Shown here: positions 39,094 through 47,222 of the stretch, one piece after another | Layout: each line of letters begins with the position of its first letter | How positions within the stretch are numbered: the first letter of the stretch is position 1 | Source: Oscillospiraceae bacterium | GTDB lineage: Bacteria; Bacillota; Clostridia; Saccharofermentanales; Saccharofermentanaceae | DNA: 64,000 nt | Assembly (NCBI GenBank): GCA_902780785.1 | Contig: CACZGS010000006.1 | Location: 62,001-126,000, forward strand | Reading direction: 5' to 3' | Translations under genes and position numbers: made by a program | The notes under the pieces: generated by a model | What the model was told of the DNA's origin: nothing | Seen by the model: only the letters and a program-made list of their open reading frames with translations | Databases searched by the model: none

Positions 39094-40002
39094 ATGAGAC
39101 ACGAAGATTTCACAATGAGAAAGGATGGGTTTGCAGGTCATCTCGCAGAACCTGATAACGGCTCAGACAGGGCTGTTATCGTCATCATGGGCGGTGAGCA
39201 GAGCCTCCTGCCTGGAATTAAGTTTGCCGAACGGTTTGCGGATTATGGAATAGCCGGACTTGCGGTCTCTCTTTTCGGTTGTGAAGGTCTTCCTGATTCA
39301 CCTGACAGGATCCCTCTGGATATGTTTATTTCGGCCGTTAAGTATCTGAGGGAGCGGAAGCATATCGAACGCATCAGCGTATACGGCCAGTCCATGGGAT
39401 CGATATTTGCCGTGCTTGCAGCGGTTTATATTGGCGGATTTGAGAATCTCATTCTGGTAAGCCCGACACATGTTCCTTTCGAAGGAACAGCAAAAGATAA
39501 GAAAACTATGTCAGGTCACAGTGTCGCGACATATCAGGGATATGAGATCCCTTATGTCAGGGCGGACTTCTCAAAGATAAAGGCAGCAAAATACTATAAG
39601 CACCCGGACTGCGGCTATAAAGTTACTGGAATGTGGGTTGCATATCATGATGCATATGCTGATCAGTCACAGGTATTGCGTGCCGAATTGGCTGTCGAAA
39701 AGACTAATGCCCGCATGCTTCTTATCGCAGGCGACGAGGATGAAGCGTGGCCTTCGGAATATTCCGTAAGAATGATCGCGCAAAGACTTAAAAATACCGG
39801 TTACGGTAAGGATGTAAAGGTTATCGTATATCCTCACGGAAGCCATCTTAACGGACTCATGCCAAATAAAGAACGTGAGAAAAAACTGTACCGGATGATT
39901 CCGCTGATAGGCTTGATGTACAGGACTTTTGGCAAATACAAGAATGAGAACCTCACATATTTTGAAAGAACAGAAAAGGAGATAATCGAATGGATCCAGT
40001 AA
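39094..40002 (+). CDS. Alpha/beta hydrolase, BAAT/dienelactone-hydrolase-like
   Basis: 302 residues. The elbow is VYGQSMGS (Ser100), the acid is likely in AGDEDEAWPS (about 226), and the base in PHGSHLNG (about 253); this set resembles the C-terminal domain of acyl-CoA thioesterases/BAAT and dienelactone hydrolases. No export signal. It overlaps the next gene by 13 bases. Its place between a methyltransferase and membrane proteins fits a step that modifies or opens an imported compound, but the reaction cannot be read from sequence. Confidence 0.82.
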   Translation: MRHEDFTMRKDGFAGHLAEPDNGSDRAVIVIMGGEQSLLPGIKFAERFADYGIAGLAVSLFGCEGLPDSPDRIPLDMFISAVKYLRERKHIERISVYGQSMGSIFAVLAAVYIGGFENLILVSPTHVPFEGTAKDKKTMSGHSVATYQGYEIPYVRADFSKIKAAKYYKHPDCGYKVTGMWVAYHDAYADQSQVLRAELAVEKTNARMLLIAGDEDEAWPSEYSVRMIAQRLKNTGYGKDVKVIVYPHGSHLNGLMPNKEREKKLYRMIPLIGLMYRTFGKYKNENLTYFERTEKEIIEWIQ

Positions 40003-40658
40003 AGCGTAATTCAAAGCTGGCTTTGGGCGGAATCATTGGAACCATTGTATATGCAGTTGCTGATCTGTTCCTTTATCTCGGGACTGACATAGCATCTGAT
40101 AGTAAGCTGTCGCTGTGGCAGGTCCCTGAGTGGCGCCTCATGACATCGATGTGGATCGGTGTAATAGGAAGCCTGCTGCTCCTTCTGGGATTCATAAGCC
40201 TTGCAAGGATGTTTAATAAGGTGTTCGAGAAGGCAGGCAAATTCCTGATCCTTCCTGCGTTCCTTTGTATCGGCGGCGTGCTCTATATGCATTTTTCTTT
40301 AGGCGTTTACGCACCGCTTACATATAATTCAGCTGTCAAAGCAGGCATTACGGCTGAGCAGTTTTCGCTTCTTCTGGCAAATGCTGAAAGCTATATGAAC
40401 CCTCTTACCATTGTATTGGTCATCCTTGGTTACTCAACGGAGATAGTGCTTATCTTCGGTATATTAAGCGGAAAGTTTGGCCTTCGGAAAAGACTTGTAT
40501 CATTTATGTTCGGCGGCTACGCGCTTGTAGTACTGGTGTTTGCTTTAATAGCAAAGCTTACCGGTGAATACGGTATCTTAGGCTCTGTCGAGAGCCTTCT
40601 CGAAATGACGTTTTTCATTCCGGCTTATATCTATTGGCGCAAGGAAGAAAAGATATGA
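39990..40658 (+). CDS. Seven-TM DUF6796-like membrane protein
   Basis: 222 residues with about six or seven membrane segments, no enzymatic motif. An acidic residue pair near the first segment (AVADLFLYLGTD), a SLWQVPEWR loop and GYSTEIVLIFGIL are visible. In size and topology it resembles two further proteins here (44975 and 56379), which share ADM/GDW at the same place; I read all three as DUF6796-like, although identity between them is low. Overlaps both neighbours, so it is tightly coupled in the operon. Confidence 0.65.
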   Translation: MDPVKRNSKLALGGIIGTIVYAVADLFLYLGTDIASDSKLSLWQVPEWRLMTSMWIGVIGSLLLLLGFISLARMFNKVFEKAGKFLILPAFLCIGGVLYMHFSLGVYAPLTYNSAVKAGITAEQFSLLLANAESYMNPLTIVLVILGYSTEIVLIFGILSGKFGLRKRLVSFMFGGYALVVLVFALIAKLTGEYGILGSVESLLEMTFFIPAYIYWRKEEKI

Positions 40659-41152
40659 TCGTAACTGTTGTTCTTTCATTGATAGGCTGCATTGCTTTCT
40701 TCCTGCTGATATTAGGTGTTACGGTAACTTTGCCGTCGCCGGGACTTATCAGCTTTTTCCCTGATGATGTGCAGGAAAGACTTCGCCCGCGTGTCGAGAA
40801 CAAGCCGATGACTTTTAAGAGGTTCTTGGGCTGGGTGATCCTTGCGGCGTTTTGCATTCTGTATATAGGATTACTCGTCTATGGCGCTGCAGACGGAATA
40901 AAGAACGGGTATTCGTTCTGGCAGTTCCTACTGCGCTTCCTTATTATCGGCGCGTCAATGAAAGTCTTTGACATAGTATTTTTCGATTATTTCATATTGA
41001 CCAAAACAAGATTCTTCCAGCACTTTTTCCCTGAAACAGAAGGCTGCAAAGGCTGGAAAGACTTTGGTTTTAACCGTAAACAGCAGACAAGGCAGTGTGT
41101 GGCCATAGTTGTTTTGAGCCTGATAGTAGCATTTATTTGCACGTTGTTATGA
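40655..41152 (+). CDS. Small four-TM membrane protein with D-x4-D motif, paralogue 1
   Basis: 165 residues: N-terminal membrane segment, a loop with DDVQERL, a second segment, then FWQFLLRF and a third segment carrying FDIVFFDYF (D-x4-D), a loop with FFPETEG, and a last segment. Six other genes in the window encode proteins of the same length, topology and motif order (51415, 57086, 59177, 59675, 60187, 61635). No known family is recognised. The start is the ATG overlapping the previous stop (ATGA). It sits directly before an ABC half-transporter pair, which suggests an accessory role in transport. Confidence 0.72.
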   Translation: MIVTVVLSLIGCIAFFLLILGVTVTLPSPGLISFFPDDVQERLRPRVENKPMTFKRFLGWVILAAFCILYIGLLVYGAADGIKNGYSFWQFLLRFLIIGASMKVFDIVFFDYFILTKTRFFQHFFPETEGCKGWKDFGFNRKQQTRQCVAIVVLSLIVAFICTLL

Positions 41153-41159
41153 GGTTTTT

Positions 41160-42905
41160 ATGTTTGATAAACGCCTGATGACAATGTGTCCTGAAAGCAA
41201 AAAGTATATCGCCGGCAATATTATCTGCCAGTGGATAGAATTGCTGATGAATGCAGTCATGATATATGTCGTTTCAAATGTCATCGGGAAAATATATGCC
41301 CGACAGTTAACATTGTCTTTTCTGATTGTTTCTTTAGCTGTTGTCGGTGTTACTCTCATCATCCGGTTCTTCATGACAAAGACGACGACACGGATGAGTT
41401 ATCTTGCATCGAAGACTGTAAAACGCGTGCTGAGAGAACACATATACGAGAAACTCCTGAAACTGGGAAGTGCATACAGGGAACATACAACAACAGCTGA
41501 ACTGGTTCAGGAATCCGTAGAAGGTGTAGATCAGCTTGAGAGTTATTTCGGTCTTTATGTGCCTCAATTCTTTTATGCTTTTATAGCTCCGGTAACATTG
41601 TTCGTTCTTTTTGGAATAGCCGGAAGCTTTAAAGTTGCAGCGGTCCTTCTAGTATGTGTTCCTCTTATTCCGGGTGCCATTGTTATGGTCCAGAAGATAG
41701 CAAAGAAGATCCTTGCTAAATACTGGGATCAGTACACGAAGCTCGGAAGCACTTTCCTTGAGAATCTTCAGGGACTGACGGCATTGAAGATATATAAGGC
41801 CGATGCATATAAGAATAAGCAGATGAATGAGGAATCCGAGAACTTCCGTAAGATCACGATGAAGGTCCTTATGATGCAGCTTAATTCGATAATCATTATG
41901 GACTTCTTTGCATATGGCGGTGCGGCTCTCGGAATTGCGCTTGCAGGAAAAGGCTTCGTTGAAGGCAATATATCTTTGCAAAGCACAGTTTTCATGATCC
42001 TTCTCTCGGCAGATTTCTTCCTGCCTATGCGAAAACTCGGAAGTTATTTCCACGTAGCCATGAACGGTATGGCAGCAAGTGACAGGATCTTTAAGTTCCT
42101 GTCCATGCCTGAACCTAACGAGAAGACGGTGATTCTGCCTGAAAAAGGTCTGGATATAAGCCTTTCTGATGTTGATTTTTCTTATGACGGTGAAAAGCAG
42201 GTTCTTAAAGCGGTTTCTATTGATATTCCTGAAGGTTCTTTTACCGGTATCGTCGGTGAGAGCGGAAGCGGAAAATCTACGATCGCTTCGCTCATTATGG
42301 GCAGGAATGTTATAAAGCAAGGTCAATTATCTGTTGCAGGAAATCCCATATCTGAAATAAACGAAGAAAGCCTGTTCAGGAATATTGATTATGTAGGCTT
42401 GGAGAGCACTTTCTTTAAGGGAACCGTTAGAGATAACCTCCTGATGGCAAAGCCTTCTGCGGATGATGATGAACTCTGGCATGTCCTGTCAGATTGTAAT
42501 ATTGCAGAGTTTTTCAGAACCGATGAGGGTCTTGATACCAGACTTACAGAGAATGCATCTAATCTTTCCGGCGGACAGAGACAAAGACTGGCGCTTGCCC
42601 GTGCAATGCTTCACGATGCTAAAGTCTATATTTTCGATGAGGCGACAAGCAATATCGACATGGAGAGCGAAGAGATCATCTTAAGAGGAATAAGAAAGCT
42701 CGCAGAATCCAAGACAGTGATCATGATCACTCACAGGCTTATGAACGTTATTGATGCAGACACGATCTACTGCCTGGAGAACGGCGAAGTTGCAGGCAGC
42801 GGTACACACTCCAATCTGCTTTCATCATGCAGGACCTATGCCGATCTGTGGAATACGCAAAAGGAACTTGAAGAATTCGGTAAGGGGGATACTGCTCATG
42901 AATAA
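41160..42905 (+). CDS. ABC half-transporter, CydD-like (pair A, first)
   Basis: 581 residues: six-TM exporter-fold domain (1-310) and a nucleotide-binding domain. Walker A GESGSGKST (366-374), signature LSGGQRQR (469-476), Walker B and catalytic Glu IFDEATSNID (Glu494). The Q-loop glutamine is not present at its usual place: the stretch reads YVGLESTFFKGTVRDN, so this site may work asymmetrically with its partner. CydDC-like pairs move thiols or, in related families, siderophores. The partner overlaps it by eight bases. Confidence 0.9.
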   Translation: MFDKRLMTMCPESKKYIAGNIICQWIELLMNAVMIYVVSNVIGKIYARQLTLSFLIVSLAVVGVTLIIRFFMTKTTTRMSYLASKTVKRVLREHIYEKLLKLGSAYREHTTTAELVQESVEGVDQLESYFGLYVPQFFYAFIAPVTLFVLFGIAGSFKVAAVLLVCVPLIPGAIVMVQKIAKKILAKYWDQYTKLGSTFLENLQGLTALKIYKADAYKNKQMNEESENFRKITMKVLMMQLNSIIIMDFFAYGGAALGIALAGKGFVEGNISLQSTVFMILLSADFFLPMRKLGSYFHVAMNGMAASDRIFKFLSMPEPNEKTVILPEKGLDISLSDVDFSYDGEKQVLKAVSIDIPEGSFTGIVGESGSGKSTIASLIMGRNVIKQGQLSVAGNPISEINEESLFRNIDYVGLESTFFKGTVRDNLLMAKPSADDDELWHVLSDCNIAEFFRTDEGLDTRLTENASNLSGGQRQRLALARAMLHDAKVYIFDEATSNIDMESEEIILRGIRKLAESKTVIMITHRLMNVIDADTIYCLENGEVAGSGTHSNLLSSCRTYADLWNTQKELEEFGKGDTAHE

Positions 42906-44547
42906 AGCAAAAGTCCTCCTGAGAATGATAAAACTCGTAAAACCGCTCACAGGATGCATGATCCTGGCAGTTTTATTCGGAACAATAGGGTTCTTAACGG
43001 CGCAGTTCATCCCTGTGTTAGGTGGAATGATCATTCTGAACGGCACAGGAGAAGAGACTGCTCTAAGCTTGAAAATGCTTATCGTTTTGTTGCTCTCATT
43101 TGCACTGTTAAGGGCAGTATTCAGATTTGCTGAGCAGAGGATGAATCACTATATTGCATTCACTTTGCTGGCAATAATAAGAGACAAAGTGTTTAAGGCG
43201 CTCAGAAAACTGTGTCCCGCAAAACTCGAAGGCCGTGACAAAGGCGATCTGATATCCCTCATCACATCAGATGTTGAGCTGTTGGAAGTATTCTATGCAC
43301 ATACGATATCACCGATATGCATTGCGGTCATTACTGAGACGATAATGTGTATATTTATCGGGAGTTACCATCCCGTGTTAGGCCTTGTCGCATTAGCATC
43401 TTATCTGCTTGTAGGTTTGGTGCTTCCGCTTGTCATATCAAAACGCAGCGGCACAATCGGTGATGACTTAAGAAAACAGTCAGGTGAACTGTCTGCTCAT
43501 ATGCTTGAAAGTATTAGAGGCATTGATGATACGCTCCAGTATTCCTATGGCAAAAAGAGGCTTAAAGAAATAGGCGAGAAGACTACGGCATTATCTGCAA
43601 AACAGGCATTCTTAAGTAAACTCACAGGAACCAATATGGCGATAGCAAATCTTATGATCCTGATCTCCGATATTGTCATGCTCTTTGTTTGTATTTTGCT
43701 GTATCAAAACGGACAGATCGGATTTGACGGGTTCCTGATCCCGCTCATTGCATTGATGTCTTCATTCGGACCTGTTATTGCTCTGTCTGCTCTTGGAACA
43801 ACTTTGCAGAGCACTATTGCATCAGGCTCGAGAGTGCTCGCCATTATTGATGAGAAGCCTGAGACGGAAGATATCACAGGCAAAGATGAAATAGCATTTA
43901 GCGGTGCTGATGTAAAGAACCTTGGTTTTGCATACGGGAATGAAGAAGTACTAAGCGGTGTTTCCGTAACTGTTCCTGAGAAAAAGATAATCGGAATCGT
44001 GGGTAAGAGCGGTTGCGGTAAATCCACACTCCTGAAACTCCTGATGAGATTCTGGAATGTTAAGCAAGGGCAGATCACTGTATCGAAGCGGAATATCGAT
44101 GATATCAACACTGATAACCTGAGAGACATTGAGAGCTATATGACTCAAGAAACGCAGCTGTTTAAGGATACTATCGCAAACAATGTCCGCATCGGAAAAC
44201 TCGATGCAACCGATGAAGAAGTGATTGATGCATGTAAGAAGGCTTCGATACATGATTTCATCATGACGCTTCCCAAAGGATATGAGACTGAAGTCGGAGA
44301 GCTTGGCAGTACTCTGTCAGGCGGCGAGAGGCAAAGGATAGGTCTTGCCCGTGCATTCCTCCATGATGCACCGTTTATGCTGCTTGATGAGCCTACAAGT
44401 AATCTGGATAGCTTAAATGAAGCCGTGATCCTGAGATCTCTTGATAAGGAAAAAGGTGAGAAGACTATCATTCTTGTGTCTCATAGGCAGTCAACGATGA
44501 GGATCGCGGATGAGATCCGTTCAATGGATGGTGGACGTCTGTCATGA
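42898..44547 (+). CDS. ABC half-transporter, CydC-like (pair A, second)
   Basis: 549 residues from the ATG at 42898, supported by AAGGGGG about ten bases upstream; a longer frame starting at 42751 lies in the previous gene. Six membrane segments (to about 300), then Walker A GKSGCGKST, a normal Q-loop (YMTQETQLF), signature LSGGERQR and LLDEPTSNLD. It forms a heterodimer with the preceding half-transporter, supplying the intact Q-loop. Substrate and direction are not evident; the iron-box-like control of the operon points to a metal-related compound. Confidence 0.9.
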   Translation: MNKAKVLLRMIKLVKPLTGCMILAVLFGTIGFLTAQFIPVLGGMIILNGTGEETALSLKMLIVLLLSFALLRAVFRFAEQRMNHYIAFTLLAIIRDKVFKALRKLCPAKLEGRDKGDLISLITSDVELLEVFYAHTISPICIAVITETIMCIFIGSYHPVLGLVALASYLLVGLVLPLVISKRSGTIGDDLRKQSGELSAHMLESIRGIDDTLQYSYGKKRLKEIGEKTTALSAKQAFLSKLTGTNMAIANLMILISDIVMLFVCILLYQNGQIGFDGFLIPLIALMSSFGPVIALSALGTTLQSTIASGSRVLAIIDEKPETEDITGKDEIAFSGADVKNLGFAYGNEEVLSGVSVTVPEKKIIGIVGKSGCGKSTLLKLLMRFWNVKQGQITVSKRNIDDINTDNLRDIESYMTQETQLFKDTIANNVRIGKLDATDEEVIDACKKASIHDFIMTLPKGYETEVGELGSTLSGGERQRIGLARAFLHDAPFMLLDEPTSNLDSLNEAVILRSLDKEKGEKTIILVSHRQSTMRIADEIRSMDGGRLS

Positions 44548-44586
44548 ATGACATTGAGAGTAAAAAAGAAAGGCGAAGATTAGAAA

Positions 44587-44988
44587 GTGGGAATTAAGAA
44601 GATATTATTCATTGTTGCCGGCTGCATATGTCTTGCTTTGGGAACTGTCGGTGTATTCTTGCCGATACTTCCGACTACACCATTCTATCTTGTAACCCTG
44701 TATTGTTTTGCAAGAAGTTCACAGCGTCTTGAGGACTGGTTCAAAGGGACAAAGCTTTACAAAAAGCACCTGGAATCATTTGTTGAGAAGAAAGGAATGC
44801 GGATGTCAACGAAGCTCAGCATTCTGATAACAGTAACGCTGCTTATGGGCTTTGGCATTTTCTTTATGGCCCGAAAAGGTGTCTGGATCCCGTGCGTGAT
44901 CCTTGGCGTTGTATGGGTATGTCATTTTATCTATTTTGTGTTCTTTGTAAAGACCATTAAAGGAGATACAGGAAATGAAGAGTTATAA
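44587..44988 (+). CDS. DUF454 (YbaN-like) inner-membrane protein
   Basis: 133 residues. The family signature GTVGVFLPILPTTPFYLVTLYCFARSS is clear, followed by WFKGTKLYKKHLESF and two more membrane segments. DUF454 proteins are often linked to uptake or redox loci, but no function is proven. The start is taken as GTG at 44587; its ribosome site is weak. It overlaps the next gene by 14 bases. Confidence 0.85.
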   Translation: MGIKKILFIVAGCICLALGTVGVFLPILPTTPFYLVTLYCFARSSQRLEDWFKGTKLYKKHLESFVEKKGMRMSTKLSILITVTLLMGFGIFFMARKGVWIPCVILGVVWVCHFIYFVFFVKTIKGDTGNEEL

Positions 44989-45682
44989 CGATCTCGGAAT
45001 AGACGGTAAACTTGATAAAGAACGGATAGCTCATCTTTTCAAACTGGGTATAGCCGCAAGTCTTCTGGCTTTATCTGCAGATATGATACTCGGGTGGGGC
45101 ATAGCGGATGAGACTCTTACAGGTCTCAATCAATACTTTTCAAGATATCTTACAGTATCAGATGCAAGGATCGTTTGGTCGGCCGTTCTGGGTATGATCG
45201 GTATAACTGTTGAGACACTCTGCTATTTCGGAGTGTACAGACTTATCGCTTCTAGATCTGAAAAGCTTGCTCATGCATACAGGGCAGGTCTTATAGGCAT
45301 GATCGCCTTCGGTCCGTTTACGCACGTAATGTGCTGTGCATCGATTTACCATCTGAATGCGTTGAACAGGATAGATCCGGCTTGTGCAGCTGATGGCACC
45401 GTGAAGTTTATCTTGTGTTTTCTGCTTCCCGTTACGGTGATATTCTTTCCGTTTTTTATTACGGCTGCTGTCATTCAGTTTAAAGCCTTTATAAAGAATG
45501 AGACACCTTATCCGAAGTGGTGCTGTATCTTCTCGATCCTTTCAGGGCTTCCTGTTGTTTTGTTGATCAAGCTTATCGGGAATTACCCGGTAGTTTATGC
45601 AATATCCACGGGCTGGATAAGCATAGGAAGTCTGATCGCTTTTTCAGGCCTTCTGATAAACATGAAGAAAGCAGATATGTGA
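44975..45682 (+). CDS. Seven-TM DUF6796-like membrane protein, second copy
   Basis: 235 residues with about seven membrane segments. Notable residues: ALSADMILGWGIADE in the first segment and FTHVMCCASIYHLNAL mid-protein, with two adjacent Cys and two His. The copy at 56379 has a matching stretch (SFHAACCIVLLM). Last gene of the operon that begins at 33630; it runs to within four bases of a convergent gene, and no terminator is visible between them. Confidence 0.68.
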   Translation: MKSYNDLGIDGKLDKERIAHLFKLGIAASLLALSADMILGWGIADETLTGLNQYFSRYLTVSDARIVWSAVLGMIGITVETLCYFGVYRLIASRSEKLAHAYRAGLIGMIAFGPFTHVMCCASIYHLNALNRIDPACAADGTVKFILCFLLPVTVIFFPFFITAAVIQFKAFIKNETPYPKWCCIFSILSGLPVVLLIKLIGNYPVVYAISTGWISIGSLIAFSGLLINMKKADM

Positions 45683-45686
45683 TATT

Positions 45687-46352
45687 TCAGACAAGAGTGC
45701 CTTTGAAGTTCTTGGCCGTATCACTCTCGTCAGCAACATACCAATAATCACAGCTGTCACTTCCCAATGCGCATGTGTGGGTGCGGATAAGCTTAGCGTG
45801 AATGAGCTTGGGGATGATGTGGTCTGTTGCGCATAAATAGGGAAGAAGATCCATATAGCCGTTAGCTCTCGCATAATCTGCCAGAGGGCAGCCAACCAAG
45901 TCAAAGCAAACGCCTTCTTCAGTATTCCTTGGATTGATACGTACTCTCCAGGTGTTGCCCCATTGTCCCTGAGCGAGTTTTTCTTCTACGAGTTTTGCAT
46001 ATGGAACATAACGCTTATACATGGATTTTCTAAGGGACTTCATCTGGCCTTTGCGGTTGACGTTGATGAACTTTCCTATAAACTTATATTTCTCATAGAT
46101 CTCATTAGCCAGTTCGGTTATGGCATTGCCGTCTATCCTGTGATCTGAAGCTTCGTAGAAGGAGATTGCAAGTATCATTAGATCGAGGTTATGAGCCATG
46201 AGGTTTTCCTTGCCGCCAATGTCAGGTGCTTTGGCAAAGAGTACCGGAAACAACTCATCTGCTTTGCTGATGATCGTTGATGCTTCGGCGGGATAGTGCT
46301 TTTTTGTATATCTGATAAATGCTTTCTTAAAGCTTTTTGCCATGGATGCCAT
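45687..46352 (-). CDS. ATC (L-2-amino-thiazoline-4-carboxylate) hydrolase-like protein, copy 1
   Basis: 221 residues, cytoplasmic. The C-terminal half has the pattern C-x18-C-x2-D-x12-R-x10-C-D (Cys155, Cys174, Asp177, Arg190, Cys201, Asp202), shared with the proteins at 50816 and 62778, and I assign all three to the ATC-hydrolase family (PF14196 type) on that basis. Characterised members open the thiazoline ring of ATC on the route to cysteine. The N-terminal DIGGKEN motif is shared with copy 3 only. GGAG nine bases upstream supports the ATG at 46352. It is divergent from a TetR gene across a spacer holding TTAG-N6-CTAA. Confidence 0.72.
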   Translation of the reverse strand: MASMAKSFKKAFIRYTKKHYPAEASTIISKADELFPVLFAKAPDIGGKENLMAHNLDLMILAISFYEASDHRIDGNAITELANEIYEKYKFIGKFINVNRKGQMKSLRKSMYKRYVPYAKLVEEKLAQGQWGNTWRVRINPRNTEEGVCFDLVGCPLADYARANGYMDLLPYLCATDHIIPKLIHAKLIRTHTCALGSDSCDYWYVADESDTAKNFKGTLV

Positions 46353-46405
46353 ATAAGGTTACTCCGAATAAAAATTAATGATTTCGGATATTATACAGCA
46401 CTGTA

Positions 46406-46492
46406 TTAGCATATTCTAACTTTTGTTAGATAAACCTATTGACAGGATTCGGAACTTACAGTAATCTACGTTAGCTATCAACGTTAACTAAC
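46406..46492 (+). promoter_or_regulatory. Operator and promoter region of the first TetR gene
   Basis: TTAG-CATATT-CTAA (46406-46419) is followed by a near-match (46426-46439). A consensus TTGACA (46439-46444) with 17-base spacer and TAATCT (46462-46467) drives tetR. An imperfect 23-bp dyad (46470-46492, ends GTTAG and CTAAC) containing GCTATCAA covers the start region and probably binds TetR itself, since GCTATCAA recurs before the ABC pair at 47159. Confidence 0.6.
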
Positions 46493-46511
46493 AAAGGGTG
46501 ACAACTGTAAT

Positions 46512-47129
46512 ATGCCCAGAGATAAGACATTAAGCCATGAGAAAGTCAACAGAGCTATCCGTGAAGAATTCTTGGAGAAGGGATTCGAGGGTGCGTCTGT
46601 CAGAAGTATCGGCGACAGAGCCGGTATGACTTCTGCTGGCCTTTACCGTCATTATCCTGATAAGGCAGCGATGTTCGATTCCATTGTAGAGCCGGTTGTT
46701 ACGGCGATAGAGAAGTGGACAAACGACCATAAGAAGAATGCCTACGAGCTCGTTGAGAATCGTAATCCGGACAGCGACCTTTTCGCGCAAACTTTCCTGG
46801 ATCTTATTAAGGATATCATCCTTCCTAATAAGGTTGAGTTCAGACTTCTTTTGACAAGTTCCCGTGGTACCAAATACGAGAACTTTGTAAATGATTTTGT
46901 CATCGAGAACCAGACTGAGATGATGAAGATGTTCGGATATCTTAAGAGCAAAGGTTTTCCTGTTAAGGAGATAAGTGAAGAGGAACTGCACATATTGCTG
47001 TCGGCATATCTGACGGCATGTTTTGAACCTGTCGTTCACGGGTTCAGTGATGAACAGATAGAAGCACATCTAGGTACTGTCCGGGAATTCTTCTTACCCG
47101 GGTGGAGAAATCTGATGGGAATGAAATAG
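46512..47129 (+). CDS. TetR-family regulator (cassette B)
   Basis: 205 residues: N-terminal helix-turn-helix (about 12-60; GASVRSIGDRAGMTSAGLYRHYPDKAAMF) and an all-helical ligand domain. It precedes an ABC half-transporter pair, with a shared motif in both promoters, so it probably represses itself and that pair until it binds a ligand, perhaps the transported compound. It has its own terminator (47130-47150). Confidence 0.92.
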   Translation: MPRDKTLSHEKVNRAIREEFLEKGFEGASVRSIGDRAGMTSAGLYRHYPDKAAMFDSIVEPVVTAIEKWTNDHKKNAYELVENRNPDSDLFAQTFLDLIKDIILPNKVEFRLLLTSSRGTKYENFVNDFVIENQTEMMKMFGYLKSKGFPVKEISEEELHILLSAYLTACFEPVVHGFSDEQIEAHLGTVREFFLPGWRNLMGMK

Positions 47130-47150
47130 GAGCCGTAAGGCTCTTTTTTA
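47130..47150 (+). terminator. Terminator after the first TetR gene
   Basis: GAGCC-GTAA-GGCTC immediately followed by six T; short but canonical. Confidence 0.75.
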
Positions 47151-47154
47151 TTGC

Positions 47155-47188
47155 TTAGGCTATCAATTATCGGTTGATGATAGCTAAC
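47155..47188 (+). promoter_or_regulatory. Dyad before the ABC pair B, likely TetR operator
   Basis: GCTATCA (47159-47165) and TGATAGC (47178-47184) are perfect 7-bp arms 12 bases apart, flanked by TTAG (47155) and CTAAC (47184-47188). The same GCTATCAA core is in the tetR promoter at 46474-46481. Confidence 0.5.
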
Positions 47189-47222
47189 AAAATATGAAAT
47201 GTATAACAAGGAGGAAATAAAC

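Noticed and set aside
46426..46439. Tenth TTAG-N6-CTAA site
   Set aside because: The right half reads CTAT, one mismatch; kept only as a near-match beside the perfect site at 46406.
47199..47201. ATG at 47199 as start of ABC half-transporter B1
   Set aside because: No ribosome site before it, while a strong AAGGAGG lies between it and the in-frame TTG at 47223.
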